The position numbers and the translations under genes were made by a program. The notes beneath the pieces were generated by a model that did no database searches, was not told the DNA's origin, and saw only the letters and a list, made by a program, of their open reading frames with translations. 40,706 nucleotides of DNA from Flavobacteriaceae bacterium (GTDB lineage: Bacteria > Bacteroidota > Bacteroidia > Flavobacteriales > Weeksellaceae). The DNA is taken from NCBI GenBank assembly GCA_031276535.1, contig JAISMV010000116.1:1-40706 (forward strand), written 5' to 3'. Shown piece by piece: positions 7,787 to 15,887 of this stretch; position 1 is the first letter of the stretch; each line of letters begins with the position of its first letter.

Positions 7787-8359
7787 ATGAATAAATATAT
7801 AAAATTTGTTATTGCAGCAGTTATAATCGGTTTGGGGATATATCTGATGTTTAACCGCCATATAGAGTTCGGTATTTTAACAGTACTGTTATCTGCTATT
7901 CCTATTCTTTTATTTTTCAGAAACGAATATATCTTGCTTGCTTTCTGGAAATTGCGTAAGCAGGATTTGGCAGGAGCACGGTCATGGCTGGATAAGATCA
8001 CGAATGTGGAAAGCCAGCTGATCAGAAAGCAATACGGATATTATAACTATCTCATGGGAATCACCGAAGCACAGGGAAATGCCGCAAAGGCGGAATCTTA
8101 TATGAAAGCGGCTTTAGGATATGGATTGAGCTTCAAGCACGACAGGGCTTTAGCCACTTTGAATTTAGCCGCAGGAGCCTTGATGAGGGGTAATAAAAAC
8201 GAGGCTGAAAGATTGTTGGCCGAAGCTAAAAAGCTGGATACTTCCAATATGCTGGGAGATCAGATCAGAATGATAAAAGAACAAATGAAACGAGTAAATA
8301 TCTCTAGGAGTAATATGATTAATCCCAGTTTAAGAGGACGTTCCCGATTTATGAAATAA
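7787..8359 (+). CDS. Membrane protein with TPR-like helical domain
   Basis: A 190-aa protein. Two membrane helices lie at about residues 5-22 and 27-45. The cytosolic or periplasmic helical part (about 50-165) contains TPR-like repeats, for example YYNYLMGITEAQGN and ATLNLAAGALMRGN, each followed by A-rich helices. The tail is basic and Ser/Asn-rich. No enzymatic motif is visible and I cannot name a family beyond TPR-like; such proteins usually scaffold other proteins. It has its own promoter, and xrtF, with a separate promoter, follows about 190 nt later. Confidence 0.65.
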   Translation: MNKYIKFVIAAVIIGLGIYLMFNRHIEFGILTVLLSAIPILLFFRNEYILLAFWKLRKQDLAGARSWLDKITNVESQLIRKQYGYYNYLMGITEAQGNAAKAESYMKAALGYGLSFKHDRALATLNLAAGALMRGNKNEAERLLAEAKKLDTSNMLGDQIRMIKEQMKRVNISRSNMINPSLRGRSRFMK

Positions 8360-8521
8360 TACTTTCCCCTGAAAAACAATTTTACTTTTTGCATATCTTC
8401 TACGCTTTTTGTATAAATCCGCTCTGGGGCGGGACAAACTGCGGGATAATGAGGAGTTGTCATAAATGTCAGCGTCATTTAGTCTTTTCGTTTTTTTGTT
8501 TTTCATCTCACTATTTATCCT

Positions 8522-8529
8522 TAAATTTG
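8522..8529 (+). promoter_or_regulatory. -7 box of the xrtF operon (decides the xrtF start)
   Basis: TAAATTTG ends 17 nt before the ATG at 8547. A TTTG at 8495-8498 lies 23 nt upstream of it and could be the -33 element. Because the box is downstream of the in-frame ATG at 8466, that earlier ATG is not expected to be used. Confidence 0.65.
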
Positions 8530-8546
8530 CATTATTCACTGTTTTA

Positions 8547-9086
8547 ATGAAAGAATATAAACCCATATTTATCAGTCTTATCCGTTTTTTTTGTGTCTAT
8601 TTAGTTCTAATAGGCGTATATTACCTGTATCTGAATTATTATCAAAACCGGCTTCACACCTGTGATCCCTACACGGAGACGGTAGCAAGACAATCTTCTT
8701 CTTTATTAAACCTGTTGGGGTTTTCCAGTGAGATTTACCATTATGATCAGGAAAGCTTCATTCGTCTTTTTATCAGTAAAAAACTGGTCAGCATTATAAA
8801 TGAGGGCTGCAATTCCTTATCTGTGATGATTCTCTATGTTTCTTTTATTGCTGCTTTTGCCTCTACATGGAAAAAAACCACGCTTTTTTTATTTTTTACT
8901 CTCTTACTGATTCATTTTTCCAATATTATAAGAATAGTTTTCATCAATTATGTGTTTTACCGCTATCCGGAATATGGGAAAGATTTTCATGATTACATTT
9001 TTCCTGCCATTATCTATGGTTTAATAATAGTTTTATGGATAGCATGGGTGAAATATTTTCTCTTGGAAAAAAAGCGGAAATCATGA
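8547..9086 (+). CDS. xrtF: Exosortase family protein XrtF
   Basis: A 179-aa membrane protease/transpeptidase of the exosortase family. The family triad is in place: Cys88 (NEGCNSLSV), Arg129 (SNIIRIVFINYV) and His148 (KDFHDYIFP), each in or near a hydrophobic segment. Exosortases process proteins carrying C-terminal sorting signals; for XrtF the substrate is, to my knowledge, not established. Start chosen at 8547: the longer frame from 8466 would begin upstream of the promoter, and MKEYKPIF matches the usual family N-terminus. It overlaps the next gene by 4 nt (ATGA), so the pair is translationally coupled. No sorting-signal protein is visible in the window. Confidence 0.85.
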   Translation: MKEYKPIFISLIRFFCVYLVLIGVYYLYLNYYQNRLHTCDPYTETVARQSSSLLNLLGFSSEIYHYDQESFIRLFISKKLVSIINEGCNSLSVMILYVSFIAAFASTWKKTTLFLFFTLLLIHFSNIIRIVFINYVFYRYPEYGKDFHDYIFPAIIYGLIIVLWIAWVKYFLLEKKRKS

Positions 9087-9535
9087 GACGGACAGTTCAA
9101 ATTATCGGAATTTCAATAGGTTTGTTCCTGCTTATTTTAGTAAGAAGATTTGAAACTTTTTTATTTTATGATCCTTTGTTGTTATTTTTTCAACAAAATT
9201 ATTTCAATCATCAGGATGTTCCGGAATTTAATACAGTGAAACTATTCCTTTCTCTTTTTTTTAGATTCGTATTAAATTCCATACTAACGCTGCTTATTAT
9301 ACAACTCTGGTTCAATGACAAAAAGATCACTGTGATTTCTATTTATATTTTAATAGCAGGATTTATCTTTTTCGCCTCGTTGTATTTTTTATCCCTGTTT
9401 ACCAACTTCGGTTTAGGGCATATGCCTACTTTTTACATCCGAAGGATACTAATTCAGCCTATATTGTTGTTGCTTCTTATTCTGGCAATCTATTATTACA
9501 AACAGTCAAAAGCTAATTTTCAGAAGAATTTGTAG
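9083..9535 (+). CDS. Exosortase F system-associated membrane protein
   Basis: A 150-aa protein with about four membrane segments (near residues 4-20, 50-72, 80-102 and 125-143) and a short loop with FNHQDVPEFNTVK. It matches the small protein family that accompanies XrtF in Flavobacteria, where the two are near-obligate neighbours. Here it starts inside the xrtF stop (ATGA overlap), so I chose the ATG at 9083 over an in-frame upstream start inside xrtF. A role as partner or chaperone of XrtF is inferred from context. The last 23 nt overlap the convergent gene at 9513-9776. Confidence 0.8.
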   Translation: MRRTVQIIGISIGLFLLILVRRFETFLFYDPLLLFFQQNYFNHQDVPEFNTVKLFLSLFFRFVLNSILTLLIIQLWFNDKKITVISIYILIAGFIFFASLYFLSLFTNFGLGHMPTFYIRRILIQPILLLLLILAIYYYKQSKANFQKNL

Positions 9536-9776
9536 AAGACACATCCTCGATTTTACTTCTCATTTCCTGTTCTGTACGGGCTTTTTTCTTCGCGCTTTTC
9601 GTCTTGCTTCCATATCCGCCGATAGCCCCGACAATCAGCCCCGAACCTGCCCCTAAAAGTATTCCGATAATAAAGGCAAAAGTTAAAAAAGGCTCTTCGG
9701 AGTTGTTGTATTGTATATAAGCCATGGCTCCTCCTAAAATCAGGGATAAAACCCCTATAATCAGTAAACTTCTCAT
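9513..9776 (-). CDS. Small glycine-rich membrane protein, function unknown
   Basis: An 87-aa protein with two membrane helices (about 3-20 and 30-53; the second is Gly-rich, LLGAGSGLIVGAIGGYG) and a charged, Lys/Glu/Ser-rich tail. No known family is recognised. It ends in TAG inside the 3' end of the XrtF-associated gene, a 23-nt tail-to-tail overlap. A one-mismatch -7 box (TAACTTTA on the reverse strand, about 9798-9805) lies upstream. It may be cotranscribed from rlmB read-through, as rlmB lies 36 nt upstream. Confidence 0.6.
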   Translation of the reverse strand: MRSLLIIGVLSLILGGAMAYIQYNNSEEPFLTFAFIIGILLGAGSGLIVGAIGGYGSKTKSAKKKARTEQEMRSKIEDVSSTNSSEN

Positions 9777-9812
9777 TATTGATGCTATTTAAGACAATAA
9801 AGTTATGAATTT

Positions 9813-10556
9813 TTATTGAATTGATTTTAAATTTTGTCTTACGACTTCATACAAAAAAGCTCCACAGGCAACCGATACATTTAAAGAATCCGTCTTTCCG
9901 AGAATCGGAAGTTTTAATTTTACATCCGCATTTTTGAGAAGATCTCTGGAAATTCCTTTTTCTTCATTCCCTACGATTACGGCTAACGGAAGAGGCAATT
10001 CCTCCTCATAAATAAGTTTATCCGTTTTTTCTGTAGCACAAACCACCTTTATTCCACTTAATTTTAAAAAGTCCAACACCTTTATCAAACTTTTTTCTTT
10101 ACAGATTTTTAAATTGAAGATAGCTCCGGCTGATGTTTTTATAGAATCGGAATTTATAGGAGCGGCTCCTTCTTCCGGAATAACTATTGCATCCACTCCG
10201 GTTATTTCCGCTGTTCTACAGACAGCTCCAAAATTTCTCACATCCGTCAAATGGTCCAGGATAAGTATAAAAGGCATTTTTCCTTCCTCAAAGAGCTGAG
10301 GAATTACATCCTCAATAGTAAAAAACTGTATCGGAGAAAGAAAAGCGCAGACTCCCTGATGGTTTTTCCGGGTCAGACGGTTTAACTTTTCTACCGGAAC
10401 ATATTTAATGGGAATTCCTGCCTTCCCCAATTTCAGTTTTAAAATTCTGATATTATCTCCTAACAACCCGTTTTGAACAAAAACCTTATCAAAGGTTTTC
10501 CCTGCCTCCAATGCTTCCATTACAGGATGTATTCCGAATATAAAATCTTTTTCCAT
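9813..10556 (-). CDS. rlmB: 23S rRNA (guanosine-2'-O-)-methyltransferase RlmB (TrmH/SpoU family)
   Basis: A 247-aa SPOUT methyltransferase expected to methylate the 2'-O of G2251 in 23S rRNA. An N-terminal substrate-binding domain (about 1-80) is followed by the knotted catalytic domain with all three motifs: NFGAVCRTAE (108-117), IVGNEEKGIS (194-203) and LNVSVACG (225-232). The prediction to RlmB rather than another TrmH member rests on overall similarity. The -7 box lies only 5 nt before the ATG, so the message should be nearly leaderless. Confidence 0.88.
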   Translation of the reverse strand: MEKDFIFGIHPVMEALEAGKTFDKVFVQNGLLGDNIRILKLKLGKAGIPIKYVPVEKLNRLTRKNHQGVCAFLSPIQFFTIEDVIPQLFEEGKMPFILILDHLTDVRNFGAVCRTAEITGVDAIVIPEEGAAPINSDSIKTSAGAIFNLKICKEKSLIKVLDFLKLSGIKVVCATEKTDKLIYEEELPLPLAVIVGNEEKGISRDLLKNADVKLKLPILGKTDSLNVSVACGAFLYEVVRQNLKSIQ

Positions 10557-10561
10557 AAATA

Positions 10562-10569
10562 CAAAAGTA
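10562..10569 (-). promoter_or_regulatory. -7 box of rlmB, nearly leaderless
   Basis: On the reverse strand TACTTTTG ends 5 nt before the rlmB ATG (10556). Confidence 0.65.
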
Positions 10570-10624
10570 AAATGTTTCTATTCTTCAGCTATTAGTCCGG
10601 ATTATATTTCTAAAACTCTTGTAA

Positions 10625-11248
10625 CTATTCGCCAAAATGAATTTTAGTCCGTGCCAGATATTTATTAGTGTCTTCTATGAAAGACAGTATTTCTTCCTTT
10701 CCGATCTTTTTTTCGGAAGAGGTTTTAAACATTTCGGGAAGTTCATCCCAGGTTTTCCGCAGTTCCTGTGAATATTTTTTAAAGTTAAAAGAAAATTCCG
10801 CCTGTGCGATCTTGTCAATTTTGGTAAAAACCAACGTAAAAGGTATTCCGTTTTCTCCCAGCCAATTAATAAAATTCAAATCTATCTGCATGGGTAAATG
10901 ACGTGCGTCGATCAGGACAAAAAGGGTAACCAGATTTTTTCTTTCCAGTATATATTTTTCTATCATCTTGGAAAAAGATGCCCGGTTTGTTTTGGAAGTC
11001 TTTGCGTATCCGTACCCCGGTAGATCGGTTAGATACCAGCTGTCATTAATTAAAAAATGATTGATCAGCTGGGTTTTTCCCGGAGTGGAAGATGTTTTTG
11101 CCAATCCCTTTTTATTGGTAATCATATTGATCAGGGAAGACTTTCCCACATTAGACCTCCCTATAAATGCATATTCCGGTTTATTACCTTCGGGGCAATC
11201 CTTCAGGAACTTACTGCTCTTTATAAACTCTGCCGAAAGTATATTCAT
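10625..11248 (-). CDS. engB: Ribosome biogenesis GTPase EngB (YihA/YsxC)
   Basis: A 207-aa GTPase required for 50S subunit assembly. The P-loop GRSNVGKS (30-37), STPGKTQ switch I (54-60), DLPGYGYAK switch II (75-83) and G4 TKID (141-144) are all present. It follows the hydrolase by 12 nt on the same strand and very likely shares its promoter at 12055-12062. Confidence 0.95.
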   Translation of the reverse strand: MNILSAEFIKSSKFLKDCPEGNKPEYAFIGRSNVGKSSLINMITNKKGLAKTSSTPGKTQLINHFLINDSWYLTDLPGYGYAKTSKTNRASFSKMIEKYILERKNLVTLFVLIDARHLPMQIDLNFINWLGENGIPFTLVFTKIDKIAQAEFSFNFKKYSQELRKTWDELPEMFKTSSEKKIGKEEILSFIEDTNKYLARTKIHFGE

Positions 11249-11260
11249 AATTGGAATTCT

Positions 11261-12025
11261 CTATAACTTTACTTCTTTCAGCCAATTATATAAAATCTGA
11301 TTAAACTCTTCCGGTAGTTCCATCATGGGAGAATGCCCGCATTTATCTATCCAGAATAATTGAGAATTAGGAATAAATTCATGAAACTCTTCCGCTACAT
11401 CCGGAGGAGTAACCCCATCCTGCTTTCCCCAAATGATACAAGTGGGCTGATAAATATTTTTCAATTCCTGAGATAAGTTGTGTTTAATTGCGCTTCTGGC
11501 TATGTGAATGGTTTTTATAGCTTTAAACCTGTCCGTTACCGTAGCGTAAACTTCATCCACCAATTCCTTGGTCGCTACCTTAGGATCATAAAAAACCTCT
11601 TCCGCCTTTTTTTTGATGTATTCATAGCTCCCTCTTTTGGGGTATGAATCTCCAAAACTTCTTTCATAAAGTCCCGAACTACCCGTTAAAACCAAGGCAC
11701 TTACGTATTTCGGCTTTTTTAAGGTAACCATCAGTCCCAGATGCCCTCCCAAAGAATTACCTAGAATTATAGACGGTTCTTTTACTACCTTTTTTAAAAA
11801 ACTTATTACATAATTTGTCAGCCCCAATATATTAGTTCTTAAAGGAGGCAAGGAATACAAAGGTAATTCCAGAAAATAAACCTTATACCCGTTCTTAGAA
11901 AAAAAATCCATTTGGTGTCCAAAGTTACTCAATCCCCCCATCAAACCATGCAATAAAACTATCGGCTTCCCTTCTCCTACTTCTGTGTATGTGAATTTCT
12001 TTTCTTTCCGAAGATTAAAAATCAT
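11261..12025 (-). CDS. Alpha/beta hydrolase
   Basis: A 254-aa soluble alpha/beta-hydrolase. The oxyanion-hole HG motif (LLHGLMGG, 25-31), the nucleophile elbow GNSLGG with Ser91, the acid Asp203 (GKQDGVTPP) and His231 (CGHSPMM) form a full triad. No signal peptide is present. The substrate is unknown; esterases and C-C hydrolases share this shape. It is the first gene of a two-gene unit with engB and is divergent from the dcw operon. Confidence 0.85.
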   Translation of the reverse strand: MIFNLRKEKKFTYTEVGEGKPIVLLHGLMGGLSNFGHQMDFFSKNGYKVYFLELPLYSLPPLRTNILGLTNYVISFLKKVVKEPSIILGNSLGGHLGLMVTLKKPKYVSALVLTGSSGLYERSFGDSYPKRGSYEYIKKKAEEVFYDPKVATKELVDEVYATVTDRFKAIKTIHIARSAIKHNLSQELKNIYQPTCIIWGKQDGVTPPDVAEEFHEFIPNSQLFWIDKCGHSPMMELPEEFNQILYNWLKEVKL

Positions 12026-12054
12026 GAGTTAATCCTATTTTGCTTGTGCGAATA

Positions 12055-12062
12055 CAAAAGTA
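12055..12062 (-). promoter_or_regulatory. -7 box of the hydrolase-engB operon
   Basis: On the reverse strand TACTTTTG ends 29 nt before the ATG at 12025. Confidence 0.65.
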
Positions 12063-12171
12063 AGCCATTTTTACTAAATAAAAACATTATTTAACAATAC
12101 TTTCATTTTGAAATATTATTGCTTTATCCAGATTAAAAAAAAGTTTCTTTTACTCAAAAAGTTATCAACAA

Positions 12172-12198
12172 AAAGTGGAAAAAAGTGGGAGAAAGTGG
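12172..12198 (+). promoter_or_regulatory. MraZ operator: three AAAGTGG boxes at exact 10-bp period
   Basis: AAAGTGG occurs at 12172-12178, 12182-12188 and 12192-12198, each separated by 3 nt. This is the (AAAGTG[T/G])N3 tandem pattern known to bind MraZ in Mollicutes, and it also contains GTGG cores phased like the E. coli TGGGN boxes. The boxes end 11 nt upstream of the -7 element at 12210 and cover the -33 region, so MraZ bound there should block its own operon. Confidence 0.8.
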
Positions 12199-12209
12199 AA
12201 AATATTTTT

Positions 12210-12217
12210 TATTTTTG
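12210..12217 (+). promoter_or_regulatory. -7 box of the dcw operon (mraZ promoter)
   Basis: TATTTTTG (TAnnTTTG) ends 9 nt before the mraZ ATG at 12227. It supports that ATG over the longer frame from 12185, whose start would fall inside the operator. Confidence 0.65.
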
Positions 12218-12226
12218 GAGATTAAT

Positions 12227-12694
12227 ATGATAAGTCTGATAGGAACATACGAATGTACCCTTGATTCAAAAGGCAGAATGCTGCTTCCTTCTGGTGTGAA
12301 GAAGCAGATAGAAGGTCTTTTGCAGGAAGGTTTTGTTCTTAAAAGATCTGTTTTCCAGCCCTGTTTAGAGCTCCATCCCATGTGTGAATGGAACCAAACC
12401 ATGAAAAAAATAAACAAATTGAATCGTTTTGTAAAGAAAAACAACGACTTTATAAGACAATTCACAGCCGGTTTAAAAAACGTGGAGATTGATAACAGCG
12501 GAAGATTGCAGGTAAGCAAAGATCTGATTCAATTTGCCAGACTGGAAAAAAATATTGTGGTTGCAGCAGCGATCAATGTTATCGAAATATGGGATAAATC
12601 CCTATACGAGAATGCGGTAAATATAAATGATAAAGACTTTGCCGATTTGGCGGAGGAAGTAATGGGTAGTATATCTGAAGATGAATTATCATAA
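12227..12694 (+). CDS. mraZ: Transcriptional regulator MraZ
   Basis: A 155-aa protein with two AbrB/SpoVT-like beta domains. The first DxxGR block is in ECTLDSKGRMLLPSG (about residues 9-23); the second is in EIDNSGRLQVSKDL (about 86-99). MraZ forms a ring that binds tandem repeats in front of its own operon and represses dcw genes. The start was chosen at 12227 because it gives the family N-terminus MISLIGTYECTLD and lies after the -7 box. It overlaps rsmH by 14 nt. Confidence 0.93.
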   Translation: MISLIGTYECTLDSKGRMLLPSGVKKQIEGLLQEGFVLKRSVFQPCLELHPMCEWNQTMKKINKLNRFVKKNNDFIRQFTAGLKNVEIDNSGRLQVSKDLIQFARLEKNIVVAAAINVIEIWDKSLYENAVNINDKDFADLAEEVMGSISEDELS

Positions 12695-13580
12695 CCCTGT
12701 CTTATTACATCAAAGCGTAAACGCATTGATACAAAACCCGGAAGGGGTTTATGTAGACTGCACTTTTGGAGGAGGAGGTCATTCCCGGTTAATTCTGGAA
12801 AAATTATCTCCTAACGGAAGATTATTTGCCTTTGATCAGGATTCAGATGCAAAAAACAACAGCATCCCCGATAGCAGATTTACCCTGATTCAACAAAATT
12901 TTCGTTTTTTGAAAAATTTTCTGCGATTCTATAAAATAGAACAGACCGACGGCATACTTGCCGACTTGGGAGTTTCTTCCCATCAGTTTGACATACCGGA
13001 AAAAGGGTTTTCTACAAGATTTAACGGTCCGTTGGATATGAGAATGAATATCCAGCAGTCTTTCACCGCTGAAGAAATTGTCAACTCTTATTCCGAAGAT
13101 CAGTTGTCCGATATTTTCTACCTGTATGGCGAACTTTCCCAATCCGGAAAAATTGCCCGAAAGATCGTAGAAGAAAGAAAAATAAAAACCATAAAAACTA
13201 CCGAACAATTAAAGGAAATATTTAAAAATACCATTCCTGTTCATAAACAGAACAAATTCTACGCCCAACTGTTTCAGGCGCTTAGAATAGAAGTAAATGA
13301 CGAACTAAATGCATTAAAAGAACTATTAACCCAAAGCTACGAGGTCTTAAAACCGGGCGGAACTTTGGTTTTTATCTCCTATCATTCATTAGAAGACCGG
13401 TTGGTTAAAAAATTTATAAAAACCGGGCTTTTTGAAGGAGAACCGGAAAGAGACATCTTCGGCAACTGGAATAAGCCTTTTGATCTGGTTTCATCCAAGG
13501 CAATCATTCCCGACAAAGAAGAAATAAACGAAAACCCAAGAGCACGAAGTGCTAAAATGAGAATAGCAATAAAAAGATAA
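12681..13580 (+). CDS. rsmH: 16S rRNA (cytosine(1402)-N4)-methyltransferase RsmH (MraW)
   Basis: A 299-aa SAM-dependent enzyme that methylates N4 of C1402 in the 30S decoding site. Family signatures are visible: HNPVLLHQSV at the N-terminus, the SAM loop DCTFGGGGHS (about 26-35), ADLGVSSHQFD, and GPLDMRM. The C-terminal ISYHSLEDRLVKKF block completes it. It starts inside mraZ (14-nt overlap) and its stop overlaps the ftsL start by one base. Confidence 0.96.
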   Translation: MNYHNPVLLHQSVNALIQNPEGVYVDCTFGGGGHSRLILEKLSPNGRLFAFDQDSDAKNNSIPDSRFTLIQQNFRFLKNFLRFYKIEQTDGILADLGVSSHQFDIPEKGFSTRFNGPLDMRMNIQQSFTAEEIVNSYSEDQLSDIFYLYGELSQSGKIARKIVEERKIKTIKTTEQLKEIFKNTIPVHKQNKFYAQLFQALRIEVNDELNALKELLTQSYEVLKPGGTLVFISYHSLEDRLVKKFIKTGLFEGEPERDIFGNWNKPFDLVSSKAIIPDKEEINENPRARSAKMRIAIKR

Positions 13581-13930
13581 TGGCAAAAAGAACCCGAAAT
13601 AAAACAAAAACCCGTACCATCTCAGATATATTGAAAGGTAAGTTTTTAGTAGAAGGAGATGCCTTTTCCGTATGGAAATTTATCTTGTTTGCGATAATTC
13701 TTTCTTTAATATCCATTTCCTCCTCTCATATTGTAGATGAAAAAGTAGTGGAAATTTCAGAACTGAAAGAAAAAGCAGAAGAGTATAAAGCCAGATATGT
13801 CTTAATACACAATAAATTAATGAAACTAAAAGTAGAATCGGAATTGGAAGACATGGTTATTGCCGATTCGCTTTATGCATTGGACAAACAACCGTATAAA
13901 ATATTAGTACCCAAGGTTAGCGATGAATAA
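13580..13930 (+). CDS. ftsL: FtsL-like cell division protein
   Basis: A 116-aa bitopic protein: a basic cytoplasmic N-terminus (KRTRNKTKTRT), one membrane helix (about 31-48) and a periplasmic coiled-coil-like helix (about 53-100). Size, topology and position between rsmH and ftsI fit the Bacteroidota FtsL family, which is very divergent in sequence. FtsL links FtsQ/FtsB to the FtsW/FtsI synthase. It overlaps ftsI by 8 nt. Confidence 0.8.
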   Translation: MAKRTRNKTKTRTISDILKGKFLVEGDAFSVWKFILFAIILSLISISSSHIVDEKVVEISELKEKAEEYKARYVLIHNKLMKLKVESELEDMVIADSLYALDKQPYKILVPKVSDE

Positions 13931-15887
13931 GGAACGAAAGAACATATTAGCCCGTACTTATTTTATTTCCGCACTTATATTGTTATTTGCAGTATCTGTC
14001 TTTGCCCGTCTTATATACATCCAGACCCATGATACGGAAAAATATAAGAATCTGGCTAAAATCACCAATTTCAGAAACGTGGAAGTAAAGGCTGCCCGGG
14101 GAAACCTTTACGCTTCTGACGGAATACTGTTGGCTACAACTATCATCCGATATGATGTATATATGGATATGAAAACCATCCGAAAAGATCTGTATCGGGA
14201 AAATATTAACGCATTATGCGATTCATTGCAAAAGATGTTCGGGAAGCCAAGTCATTACTTTTACACCAAGCTAAATGAAGGAAGAAAAAAACAAAATCAA
14301 TACCTAAAATTGAGGAAAGGTCTGGACTATGCCCAATTCGCCAGATTAAAAACATTTCCCATCCTTAATAAAGGACAAAACCGAGGTGGATTTATTGTTG
14401 AAAGAAGAACCGAAAGAATAAAAACAATTTCCGGATTTGGAAACCGTACTCTCGGGTTTGATGATGAAAGAGGCAGAGCCGGATTGGAAGGCGCCTTTTC
14501 TTCCTACCTGAAAGGAAAAAACGGAAAAGAAATACAACAACGGATCAACCAAAAACAATGGAAGCCTATTAACGTAGAAGTAGAGCCTCAGGATGGAAAT
14601 GATGTCTATACTACTATAGATATGAGAATTCAGGACATTGCCTACTCCGCACTTCAGGAGCAGTTGGAAAAATCAGAAGCAGACCACGGTTGTGCTATAG
14701 TGATGGACGTAAAAACCGGAAAAATAATAGCCCTGACCAATCTTCAAAGAACTCCGGAAGGATTTTATGATGACTTACGGAATTTTGCCGTATGGGAAGC
14801 CGCCGAACCCGGATCCACCTTCAAATCCATATCCATGCTGGCGCTGCTGGACGATGGGTATGTAGAACCCGAAACAACCGTAAATATAGGTCAGGGATAT
14901 TGGAAGTACCACAAATATACCGTGCGCGACACTCACGGACACGGAGTTATCACCCTCTCACAGGTTCTCTCACAATCCAGTAATGTGGGAATAGCCAAAA
15001 TGATAGATAAATACTATTTAAAAAATCCTGAGGATTTTTTAAATAAAATAAACTCTTGGGGAATAAATAAAAAAACCGGAATAGATATTCCCGGAGAAAG
15101 CTCTCCGTACATTCCAAAACATGACAAAACCTGGAGCCCTGTCACCCTTGTCTGGATGTCTTTCGGATACGGAGTAAAATTAACCCCGTTGCAGATCCTG
15201 ACTTTCTATAACGGTATCGCAAACGGCGGAAAATTAATGAAACCTCAATTACTGGACAAAATAGAACAAAAAGGAACCGTCATAGAAAAATTTACCCCTA
15301 TAGTATTGGAAGAACAAATGGCTTCCGACAAAGCCATCAATGACCTGAAAAAAATGTTGACCTATGCCGTGGAAACCGGAACTTCCAGAAGTATCTATAC
15401 CCCCAATCTTTCCATGGCAGGAAAAACAGGAACTGCTCAGGTGGAATACTGGAATAAGGGAAAAGGAAAATTATATCAGGCTTCATTTTGCGGTTTTTTC
15501 CCTGCGGAAAATCCTGAATATTCCTGTATTGTTGTGATAAACAAACCTAAAAACGGCTTCTATGGTTCTCAGGCAGCCGCTCCTGTTTTTAAAGAGATTG
15601 CAGGAAAGATATATCTGAAAAAACCTCTGAACCTGCCTAAAGAAGACAACACCCGAATATCAAAAAACATCCGGCAGCTAATTACTAAAAGTCAAAAACC
15701 AAATATAAATCAATCCACACAAACGGTTCCCAACGTAGTCGGATATTACGGAAAAGATGCCATTCCCGCGTTGGAAAATCTGGGACTGAAAGTGGTGTAT
15801 TCGGGACGGGGGAAAGTAGTGGAACAATCCATCATCGGATTCCCGATAAAAAAGGGTATGACCATTTATTTAAAATTAAATATATGA
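13923..15887 (+). CDS. ftsI: Septal transpeptidase FtsI (PBP2/SpoVD-like, class B PBP with PASTA domain)
   Basis: A 654-aa class B penicillin-binding protein that cross-links septal peptidoglycan. One N-terminal membrane anchor (about 10-33) is followed by the dimerisation domain. The transpeptidase motifs are S298-x-x-K301 (GSTFK), S352-S353-N354 and K501-T-G (AGKTGTA). The C-terminus (about 597-654, from QTVPNVVGYYG) is a single PASTA domain, which E. coli FtsI lacks but which is usual in this phylum. It works with FtsW (19936). It overlaps murE by 4 nt (ATGA). Confidence 0.93.
   Translation: MNKERKNILARTYFISALILLFAVSVFARLIYIQTHDTEKYKNLAKITNFRNVEVKAARGNLYASDGILLATTIIRYDVYMDMKTIRKDLYRENINALCDSLQKMFGKPSHYFYTKLNEGRKKQNQYLKLRKGLDYAQFARLKTFPILNKGQNRGGFIVERRTERIKTISGFGNRTLGFDDERGRAGLEGAFSSYLKGKNGKEIQQRINQKQWKPINVEVEPQDGNDVYTTIDMRIQDIAYSALQEQLEKSEADHGCAIVMDVKTGKIIALTNLQRTPEGFYDDLRNFAVWEAAEPGSTFKSISMLALLDDGYVEPETTVNIGQGYWKYHKYTVRDTHGHGVITLSQVLSQSSNVGIAKMIDKYYLKNPEDFLNKINSWGINKKTGIDIPGESSPYIPKHDKTWSPVTLVWMSFGYGVKLTPLQILTFYNGIANGGKLMKPQLLDKIEQKGTVIEKFTPIVLEEQMASDKAINDLKKMLTYAVETGTSRSIYTPNLSMAGKTGTAQVEYWNKGKGKLYQASFCGFFPAENPEYSCIVVINKPKNGFYGSQAAAPVFKEIAGKIYLKKPLNLPKEDNTRISKNIRQLITKSQKPNINQSTQTVPNVVGYYGKDAIPALENLGLKVVYSGRGKVVEQSIIGFPIKKGMTIYLKLNI

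Noticed and set aside
12162..12170. DnaA-box-like TTATCAACA just upstream of the MraZ operator
   Set aside because: One mismatch to the consensus, single copy, and no cluster of boxes or AT-rich unwinding element, so no case for an origin or DnaA control.
14792..14983. Out-of-frame ORF inside ftsI
   Set aside because: Shadow of the conserved transpeptidase region in another frame.
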